From Verrucomicrobiia bacterium (GTDB taxonomy: Bacteria > Verrucomicrobiota > Verrucomicrobiia > JABWAM01), in NCBI GenBank assembly GCA_028687435.1, contig JAQUAF010000005.1, positions 62,001 to 126,000 on the forward strand: 64,000 bases of DNA, given 5' to 3'. Below the pieces are notes generated by a model. It searched no databases. It was not told the origin of the DNA and saw only the letters and a list, made by a program, of their open reading frames with translations. This document shows, piece by piece, positions 18,544 through 25,755 of this stretch (its first letter is position 1; each line of letters opens with the position of its first letter). Both the position numbers and the translations under genes were made by a program.

Positions 18544-21020
18544 GTGGCAACCTCCCCCAACACCATCTTTTTCACCTCGATCTTCCCGGACTTCACCCCG
18601 AAAAATGGCTTGCCATTACGGATACCCACGGTGCCAAAACCAGTCGCTGTGGAAAGGAACGCCCGGAAATCCCCTTTTACTGCCGGATTCAAATAGAGAA
18701 TTTTTTCCACCGCGTCATAGCGCGCCCCGCTCAGCGCCTGCAGCAGTCCATAGGATGCCATCGCCCGGGCGTACCAATGGCCACATTCGTATTCGTTGAA
18801 AGGATTTCGATAGCGCCCGTCATAACGCTTGCGCACCGTCCTGACAATCCGCAATCCATCCCGGAGCCGGCCCATCATGATCAGATGGGAAGCAACCTGA
18901 TATTCAATGCCCGTCCAAACTTCGTCGCTATAAGGAAAAGGCAACGTGGGCTTGCCTCCATCGGGCCACGAACAAAGCAACAGCCCGCCCTCCTGGCCGA
19001 AAGCATATCCGGGACGCTGGGGATTGGCGTGATCCGACAAATTCCCGCGAAAATTATGTTTAAAAACAGACTCCAGATGTTTGCGAACCTGTTTTGGCTT
19101 CAAGGTCGAAGAGATTCCAGCGCACCGCGCCATCCAATCCCCCAAAACCCCATCGGACAGGCAACCCGTTCCGTATTGGTATTTGGGGCCTTCTTTCTTG
19201 AGCAAAGCCAGCGCCTCGGGAGTATGCATGGCGCCTATGGATTGCACCTGGGTTGGATCCTTGGCCCGCAAACCTTTCCATTGAACCCGCTGGATGTAAT
19301 AGTTTCCGTTCCACAGCTTGTTTTCCATGGCCCGCCGCCCTTTTTCCAGCAATACCCGGTAGCGGCGGACATCCTCTCCGCATTTTTTTCCCATGAGCGC
19401 GGCTGCGTGGAGGGCTCCCAGATAAAAGCTCGTACACATCCCATCCGCGCCCCAAAATTCGATATCGTAGGTGTTATGGTGCGGCTCCAACAGGGCGCCA
19501 GTGTGGTCCGGATCCCAGGTGACGATGCAATAATCCAGGCTTTGTTTCGCCTTTGGCCAAAGGGATTGCATCCAAGCGGTATCCCCGCTGATCCTCCATT
19601 CCCGGTAAAGTTTGATCAAACCGCCCAACTGACCATCCGCCGCCGAATGAAACTTGTGGCCGGGCGGCCGAATGGGAATGCTGGCGCGAAAATTATGATG
19701 TCCCTTTTCATTCTGATTGACCATGAATTCCGTCTCCCTCAATCCCCGTTCAAGAGAGGGAAATAGATGGGAAATGGTTTGCGCGTAATTCCAGACGTGC
19801 GTGCAGGTTCCGTGACAACACCCCGCCGCATCATGGCAACCCTCCCAACCCCAAAAACGCCCATCCGTCTGGCGCAGGCAAGTGGGTGATTTCAGGATCG
19901 TCAAGTTCGCCGCCACCGCCTCCACCACCTCGGGAGGCAGCGTGGTGTCATGGAAGCAATCGCTGAAAATCCGGCTTTGCCGACGGAGAAACATGTAATT
20001 TTTCCGCCAGTACGCAGCCAGGGCTTGAACATTCCTGAACCGGCCCGCGTACCATGGAACAAAACCCGGCAATGTGTTTTTCAATTTTACCTTGCAATCC
20101 GAACTTGAACAACACCCCTCCTGTTCCTCGCCCGCGCGAACCTTGCTCATGGGCGCATGCCAGCAAAAAAGAAGATGGATTGTCTTTTCCTCATGAGGCT
20201 TGAGCTTGAACGGCACATACAGGCTTCCCCCATTGGCAGGATCGCCCTTGCGATGGGGAGGGCGCGCAAACACACGCCCGTTTGAAACATTCTTCCAAGC
20301 CATGGTCAGCGAATCAAACCATCCTCCTCGAAACCAGCCGCAGTCCGCCTTCACCGATGGATCCATGGCAAACGCGGCAAACGCCCCCTCGTCTTCCGGT
20401 TTTTCCTTCACGGGAGGTTGATGCAGAATGAAACCTCCCTTGATCGGCAACACGGCCGCCCCGCTTTTTTCCGCCGTTTTCATAAAATGAACGGAGTGAA
20501 ACGAATAAACCGCCTCCAGCGTTTTGGCCGTCCGGTTGGAAATTCGAAACTCCAGTCCCGCCACCGGCAGGCTGGAATGGTCGGCATCTCCGGGAATAAA
20601 TGGACTCCATCCCGTCAATTCCACCGTAACGGGCATCGAGTCGTCCCGCAAGTGGACGATGCCGAACGGAAATCGGGCGCTGAACACCGCTTCGGAAAAT
20701 CTTGGCAGCCCATACGTCCGTCCGGAAAGGCCATTTCCACAACCGGAAAAATTTCCGGAACCCGCCTGGACGCCAAACGCCTTCCACAGGGGAACCGCCC
20801 CTTCAAGGACACGCGCGGTTTTGACACCCTTCACGTACAATGCGGAAAACATCAGGGGCTCGTTGTAAACATCGGGTTTATTTCGGACGGATACGTGGGA
20901 AATGGCCCCGACACCTTCCAGACAAACCATGCCGGCGCCAATCCCTCCCAGGGGAAACGCAACACGATTCAAGTGTTCACCGGTATAACTGGAATTAAAG
21001 AAGTGATTGGAATCTTTCAT
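18540..21020 (-). CDS. GH116-like glucosylceramidase/beta-glucosidase family protein
   Basis: FPLGGIGAGMVCLEGVGAISHVSVRNKPD N-terminal domain and (alpha/alpha)6-like C-terminal domain; overlaps the downstream LacI gene by 4 bp. Confidence 0.85.
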   Translation of the reverse strand: MKDSNHFFNSSYTGEHLNRVAFPLGGIGAGMVCLEGVGAISHVSVRNKPDVYNEPLMFSALYVKGVKTARVLEGAVPLWKAFGVQAGSGNFSGCGNGLSGRTYGLPRFSEAVFSARFPFGIVHLRDDSMPVTVELTGWSPFIPGDADHSSLPVAGLEFRISNRTAKTLEAVYSFHSVHFMKTAEKSGAAVLPIKGGFILHQPPVKEKPEDEGAFAAFAMDPSVKADCGWFRGGWFDSLTMAWKNVSNGRVFARPPHRKGDPANGGSLYVPFKLKPHEEKTIHLLFCWHAPMSKVRAGEEQEGCCSSSDCKVKLKNTLPGFVPWYAGRFRNVQALAAYWRKNYMFLRRQSRIFSDCFHDTTLPPEVVEAVAANLTILKSPTCLRQTDGRFWGWEGCHDAAGCCHGTCTHVWNYAQTISHLFPSLERGLRETEFMVNQNEKGHHNFRASIPIRPPGHKFHSAADGQLGGLIKLYREWRISGDTAWMQSLWPKAKQSLDYCIVTWDPDHTGALLEPHHNTYDIEFWGADGMCTSFYLGALHAAALMGKKCGEDVRRYRVLLEKGRRAMENKLWNGNYYIQRVQWKGLRAKDPTQVQSIGAMHTPEALALLKKEGPKYQYGTGCLSDGVLGDWMARCAGISSTLKPKQVRKHLESVFKHNFRGNLSDHANPQRPGYAFGQEGGLLLCSWPDGGKPTLPFPYSDEVWTGIEYQVASHLIMMGRLRDGLRIVRTVRKRYDGRYRNPFNEYECGHWYARAMASYGLLQALSGARYDAVEKILYLNPAVKGDFRAFLSTATGFGTVGIRNGKPFFGVKSGKIEVKKMVLGEVAT

Positions 21021-21053
21021 GGAAAAAGCTGCTAAAAATAAAATTTCATTTTC

Positions 21054-21067
21054 CGTGTAACTACACG
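21054..21067. promoter_or_regulatory. Inverted repeat CGTGTA-AC-TACACG, candidate operator of GH116-LacI operon
   Basis: Dyad about 35 bp upstream of the GH116 start. Confidence 0.5.
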
Positions 21068-21121
21068 AAAATATAATTCAGCCATCCTTTTTGTCAAATG
21101 AAATGTTCCCTTGCCCCCTCT

Positions 21122-21135
21122 TTGTTGCGCAACAA
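21122..21135. promoter_or_regulatory. Perfect palindrome TTGTTGCGCAACAA, candidate GntR operator
   Basis: Identical 14-mer recurs at 39839-39852 upstream of the GntR gene. Confidence 0.65.
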
Positions 21136-21178
21136 TAAATAAAGTTGATTTTTCCCGCCCCCATACCACATTGGGTGC

Positions 21179-22366
21179 ATGAAAAAAACTCTTCGCCTTG
21201 GAGTTGTTGGACATGGGGGCCGCATCAGCGGCGTGATCAAATCCTGTTTGCGCAGTATTGAGCCGGATCTCCGTGTGGTGGGCATTGTGGATCCAGACCA
21301 GGAAAACGCCCGCACCCGGCTCGATGAGTGCGACCGCAAGGATGTCGTTTTCTATAAAACCCTGGACGAAATGGTGCGCAAAGCCAATCTGGATGCCCTG
21401 GCCATTGGCACTCGCTGCAATCTTCACGCCCCCTTTGCCATTCAAGCCGCCCGCTACGACATCCCCCTCTATCTCGAAAAACCGGTGGCCATCAGCATGT
21501 CCCAAGCCCTTTCCCTTGAGAAAGCCTTCCGCAAAACCCGCTGCAAGGTGGTGGTCAGTTTCCCGTTGCGCGTGTCGCCCCTCTGTCTCATGACCCGCAA
21601 ACTCATCGAGGAAGGCGCAGTCGGACGTCCTGACCACATTGCAGCCCTTAATTACGTCCCCTATGGCACCTGCTATTGGGACTTTTTTTACCGTTATTAC
21701 AACATCAGCCACGGCCTCTTTCTCCAGAAAGCCACCCACGACTTGGATTACATGTCCCATCTGATGGGATCCAACATCGTCCGCATCGCCGCCATGGGCA
21801 ACTACGGGAGGATTTTCGGCGGCAAAAAACCAGCCGGCCTGCGCTGTTCAAAATGCAAGGAACAGGATACTTGTCTGGAAAGCCCACAAAACCGCAAACG
21901 CAATTCCTCCGGCGGCACAACCGAGGATCACCTTTGCACGTTCAGCGTCGATTGCGGCACACCCAAGAGCGGCACGAATGAGGATTGTTCCAGCGCCCTG
22001 GTTGAATTCGCCTCCGGCGCCCATGGAATTTACACCCAGGTGTTCTTCTCCCGCCGCGACGCCCAGCAGCGCGGCGCCACCGTCAGCGGTTATGAAGGCA
22101 CCCTCTCCTTCGACTGGTATAAAAACGAACTCCGGCGGATCCGGCACCATGCCCCCTTCTCGGACACCATCAAACCCGGCGAGGGATTGAGCCACTTCGG
22201 CGGAGACACCGAACTGGCGCACGACTTCATCAATCTGGTGCGCGGCAAAATCAAAAAATCCCGCACTCCAATTGAAACCGGCATCCAGAGCGCCTATGCA
22301 TGTCTGGCCGCCACCCAGTCGGCCCGGACAGGACGTTTTGTCAAAGTCCGCCAGGTGGGACAATGA
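21179..22366 (+). CDS. Gfo/Idh/MocA family oxidoreductase
   Basis: LRLGVVGHGGRISGVIKSCLRSIEPDLRVVGIVDPD; YLEKPVAIS. Confidence 0.92.
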   Translation: MKKTLRLGVVGHGGRISGVIKSCLRSIEPDLRVVGIVDPDQENARTRLDECDRKDVVFYKTLDEMVRKANLDALAIGTRCNLHAPFAIQAARYDIPLYLEKPVAISMSQALSLEKAFRKTRCKVVVSFPLRVSPLCLMTRKLIEEGAVGRPDHIAALNYVPYGTCYWDFFYRYYNISHGLFLQKATHDLDYMSHLMGSNIVRIAAMGNYGRIFGGKKPAGLRCSKCKEQDTCLESPQNRKRNSSGGTTEDHLCTFSVDCGTPKSGTNEDCSSALVEFASGAHGIYTQVFFSRRDAQQRGATVSGYEGTLSFDWYKNELRRIRHHAPFSDTIKPGEGLSHFGGDTELAHDFINLVRGKIKKSRTPIETGIQSAYACLAATQSARTGRFVKVRQVGQ

Positions 22367-22521
22367 GAAAACCAACCGGGGTCTTTTCAAGAAACCGTCT
22401 GCCCATAAAAAAATATGCGCAAAATACGCATTGCATTTTGCCGCTTTTTTTCATAGTAATCTGCCGCGCCTCATCCCATCATGGGATTTATTAAAATATC
22501 AACAAACCAAGGAGTAATATC

Positions 22522-23178
22522 ATGAGCGGCAATATCAGCCAATCTGATGCAGTAAAACTGGGTGAAATCATTGCAAAAGCCTGGCAGGATGAATCTTTTC
22601 GCAAAGATTTGATTGCAAACCCCAAAAAAATACTGACCACCGCCGGAATCAAGCTGCCGGAAGGCGCCAATATTCATGTGGTGCGCGATACCTTTCTGGA
22701 AAGGAACGCCGTTCTCTCCAACAAACCCCTTCCCAAAGAACAGGAATTGGATGAGTTGCCCGTGCCTGCCAACCTCTATCAGGTGTATGCCCACATTTAT
22801 ACCCGATGCCAGAAAGATCCGGATTTTTGCAAAAAATTCAAAACCGATCCAGTTGCCGTCGTCGAAAGCCTTGGCATCACCGTTCCCAAGGGGCTGAAGA
22901 TCAACGTGCTGGAAGCCAATGAGAAGGATAAATATTTTGTCATCCCTCTGAGTCCGGCAACCCGCATTTCGGATGAACTCAGCGTGGAAGAACTTGAAAT
23001 GGTCGCTGGCGGAAAAAGCAAAACCAACGTGAATGTCAACTCCTCCGTCAACGTCCAGTCCGCATTGAACGTCAGTTCAGGCGTGAATGTGGCTGAAGCT
23101 GTCAATGCCGGCGTGGCCACCCAGGTGGGCGCAGCGGCGGCGGCAGCCGTGGTGGTAGCCGTGGCAGTCATCATTTAA
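22522..23178 (+). CDS. NHLP-type (proteusin-like) RiPP precursor peptide, copy 1
   Basis: Two nitrile-hydratase-alpha-like leader modules, junction ELEMVAGG, then 54-aa core KSKTNVNVNSSVNVQSALNVSSGVNVAEAVNAGVATQVGAAAAAAVVVAVAVII; SD AAGGAG upstream. Confidence 0.85.
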   Translation: MSGNISQSDAVKLGEIIAKAWQDESFRKDLIANPKKILTTAGIKLPEGANIHVVRDTFLERNAVLSNKPLPKEQELDELPVPANLYQVYAHIYTRCQKDPDFCKKFKTDPVAVVESLGITVPKGLKINVLEANEKDKYFVIPLSPATRISDELSVEELEMVAGGKSKTNVNVNSSVNVQSALNVSSGVNVAEAVNAGVATQVGAAAAAAVVVAVAVII

Positions 23179-23199
23179 TGGTTTCCCCGGTATCCATGG

Positions 23200-23223
23200 G
23201 AGACGGCCCCGCGGGGCCGTCTC
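23200..23223. repeat. Perfect 24-bp palindrome/hairpin downstream of precursor 1
   Basis: GAGACGGCCCCGCGGGGCCGTCTC is self-complementary. Confidence 0.8.
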
Positions 23224-23395
23224 TGGGGGCGTTGTTTGAAGCCCTTTCTTCACCGGCAGGAGGGTTTTTGCCGTAATTCGGTCGTTGCGCCGTCGCAAAA
23301 ACAGGCTTTACATTCCGTCTTTTCCTGTTATAAGGACGGGTACGCCTCACTTCCCGGGTGGGAAGCGCTAAAAATATTAAAAGCCAGAAGTATTC

Positions 23396-24043
23396 ATGAG
23401 CGGCAATATCAGTCAGTCCGACGCGGTAAAATTAGGTGAAATCATCGCAAAAGCCTGGCAGGACGAGGCTTTTCGGAAAGATTTGATTGCCAATCCCAAA
23501 AAAATACTGACCACCGCCGGAATCAAATTGCCGGAAGACGCCAAGATTCATGTGGTTCGCGACACCTTCCTGGAAAGAAACGCCGTTCTTTCCAACAAAC
23601 CCCTTCCCAAAGAGCAGGAATTGAATGAGTTGCCCGTGCCAGCCAATCTTTATCAGGTTTACGCTCACATCTACACCCGATGCCAGAAAGACGCGGATTT
23701 CCGCAAAAAATTCAAAACCAATCCAGTCGCCGTCATTGAAAGCCTCGGCATCACCGTTCCCAACGGGCTGAAGATCAACGTGCTGGAAGCCAATGAAAAG
23801 GAAGGATATTTTGTCATTCCTCTGAGTCCGGCAACCCGCATTTCGGATGAACTCAACGTGGAAGAACTTGAAATGGTCGCCGGCGGAAAAAGCAAAACCA
23901 GCTACGTGAATATTAGCACTGCCATCAGCGTCGATGCCCACGTCAGTTCAAGCGCGAATGTGGCCGAGGTTGTCAATGCCGGCGCGGCAACCCAAGTGAG
24001 TGCGGCGGCAGCCGTGGTGGTGGCCGTGGCAGTCATCATTTAA
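23396..24043 (+). CDS. NHLP-type (proteusin-like) RiPP precursor peptide, copy 2
   Basis: Paralog of 22522-23178 with near-identical leader; VAGG then 51-aa core KSKTSYVNISTAISVDAHVSSSANVAEVVNAGAATQVSAAAAVVVAVAVII. Confidence 0.85.
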   Translation: MSGNISQSDAVKLGEIIAKAWQDEAFRKDLIANPKKILTTAGIKLPEDAKIHVVRDTFLERNAVLSNKPLPKEQELNELPVPANLYQVYAHIYTRCQKDADFRKKFKTNPVAVIESLGITVPNGLKINVLEANEKEGYFVIPLSPATRISDELNVEELEMVAGGKSKTSYVNISTAISVDAHVSSSANVAEVVNAGAATQVSAAAAVVVAVAVII

Positions 24044-24140
24044 TGGTTTCCCCGGCATCCATGGGAGACGACAGCCCTGCGGGGCCATCTCTGGGGGCGT
24101 TGTTTGAAGCCCTTTCTTCACCGGCAGGAAGGTTTTTGTC

Positions 24141-25265
24141 ATGAAAGTCATTTATTGCGATTACAACGCGACCACGCCTGTCGATCGGCGGGTGGCATCC
24201 GCCATGTGGCCGTATGTCGTTGAACAATTTGGCAATGCCTCCAGTCTCCATCAACCGGGACGGATTGCCCGCGAAGGCATTGACAAGGCCAGACAACAAG
24301 TGGCGGGGTTTTTGCGCTGCCATCCCTCCGAAGTGATCTTCACCAGCGGCGGCAGTGAATCCAACAACCAAGCCATCAAGGGATCGGCATCGCTCCTGCG
24401 TTCCAAGGGCAACCATCTCATTGCCTCCCAAATCGAACATCCATCCGTCATGGCGCCCTTGCAATATCTGCAAAAGCAGGGATTCGAGGTGACTTTTCTC
24501 CCTGTGGACCGTTACGGGAGGGTTGACCCCAACGAAGTCCAAAAAGCAATCACCCCAAAAACAATTCTCGTCAGCGTCATGCACGCCAATAACGAAACTG
24601 GCGTCATTCAGCCAATCGCCGCCATCGCCCGAATCACACGCGAAAAAGGAGTGCTTTTCCACGTGGACGGCGCCCAGGCCGCCGGGAAAATTCCCGTTGC
24701 CCTTGCCGATCTGGGAGTGGATCTCTACAGCGCAGCCGGACATAAATTTCATGCGCCCAAAGGCATCGGCGCCCTGTTCGTGAGGCAAGGCATTCGCATC
24801 GATCCTCTCATCCACGGTTCCGAACATGAAAACGGACTCCGGGCCGGCACGGAAAATGTCGCGGGCATCGTGGGTCTGGGCGCCGCAGCGGAACAGGCGG
24901 CTTGCGAAGCGGACTCCCGTCAAAATCAGTTCCAGCGGCTTCGAGACCGGCTTCAACATGGCTTGGAAAAAGCGTTTGGAGACCGGATCCAAATCAACGG
25001 GCATCCTGTCGAACGATTGCCCAATACGCTGAATGTCAGTTTCAAGGGATTCATCGGCGCCGCGATTCTGGAGAAAATCCCGGAAATCGCCGCTTCAACC
25101 GGCTCGGCCTGCCGGGGACAATGCAAGGATCCCTCCCCTGTTCTGGCCGCCATGGGGGTTCCCCGCGAAACGGCCATGGGCGCGCTCCGCTTCAGCCTCG
25201 GCAAGGAAAACACCCCCGGAGACGTCGATCGAATCGTTGATCTGCTCAAGAGCCGGCTGCGGTGA
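24141..25265 (+). CDS. Cysteine desulfurase (NifS/IscS-like, class V aminotransferase)
   Basis: YCDYNATTPVDRRVASAMWPY...HVDGAQAAGKIPV...YSAAGHKFHAPKGIGALFVR PLP-Lys region; STGSACRGQ active-Cys loop. Confidence 0.95.
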   Translation: MKVIYCDYNATTPVDRRVASAMWPYVVEQFGNASSLHQPGRIAREGIDKARQQVAGFLRCHPSEVIFTSGGSESNNQAIKGSASLLRSKGNHLIASQIEHPSVMAPLQYLQKQGFEVTFLPVDRYGRVDPNEVQKAITPKTILVSVMHANNETGVIQPIAAIARITREKGVLFHVDGAQAAGKIPVALADLGVDLYSAAGHKFHAPKGIGALFVRQGIRIDPLIHGSEHENGLRAGTENVAGIVGLGAAAEQAACEADSRQNQFQRLRDRLQHGLEKAFGDRIQINGHPVERLPNTLNVSFKGFIGAAILEKIPEIAASTGSACRGQCKDPSPVLAAMGVPRETAMGALRFSLGKENTPGDVDRIVDLLKSRLR

Positions 25266-25650
25266 TTTTTGGATCCGCCGGGTCAACGGTCTTTATTCGT
25301 TTGCAAATTTTACGCACCCGGCGCAACACCGTCGCAATCTCCCTCCGGGTAATGGCGTCCAAATGAATGCCGCAAACCACGGAACAGGAGCAGTTCCAGC
25401 GCCTCGCAACCTGAACCGCCAATGCGCGGGCAATCGCCCCTTCCCGATGACCGGGCAAGGTCAGGGTCCGAACCTGCACCCTGCCATTTTTTAGAACAAA
25501 AGCGGCGGCCACCGCCCCAATATGCGATTCCCCTCCTTCCAACCACCCCGTCAAATCCCTCCCAAAACGCTGCAAATGGAAATGCAGCCGTGTGCGCCCG
25601 CAGCCCACCTGCCAGTCAAGAATTGCCTTTGAAAGACGCTTGAAATTCAC
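25246..25650 (-). CDS. LpdD-like (prenylated-flavin chaperone-like) small protein
   Basis: HIGAVAAAFVLKNGRVQVRTLTLPGHREGAIARALA and CGIHLDAITRREIATVLRRVRK resemble the LpdD family. Confidence 0.5.
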   Translation of the reverse strand: MNFKRLSKAILDWQVGCGRTRLHFHLQRFGRDLTGWLEGGESHIGAVAAAFVLKNGRVQVRTLTLPGHREGAIARALAVQVARRWNCSCSVVCGIHLDAITRREIATVLRRVRKICKRIKTVDPADPKITAAGS

Positions 25651-25755
25651 GTCCCCATCCTAAGCCATCCTTCCGTTGCTGGCAAACCCCTCGTTTTATT
25701 AGTCGTATGGGGGATTGAACTTCTTCGCGCCTGTGCTACAAATGGCAGCCGCTTT

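Noticed and set aside
17524-18696. 390-aa plus-strand ORF
   Set aside because: Antisense to a clear LacI gene
18777-19766. 329-aa plus-strand ORF
   Set aside because: Antisense to the GH116 gene
22522-24043. Annotation as nitrile hydratase alpha subunits
   Set aside because: Only the leader-like modules are present; the metal-binding Cys motif and the catalytic fold are absent, and the proteins end in short hydrophobic cores
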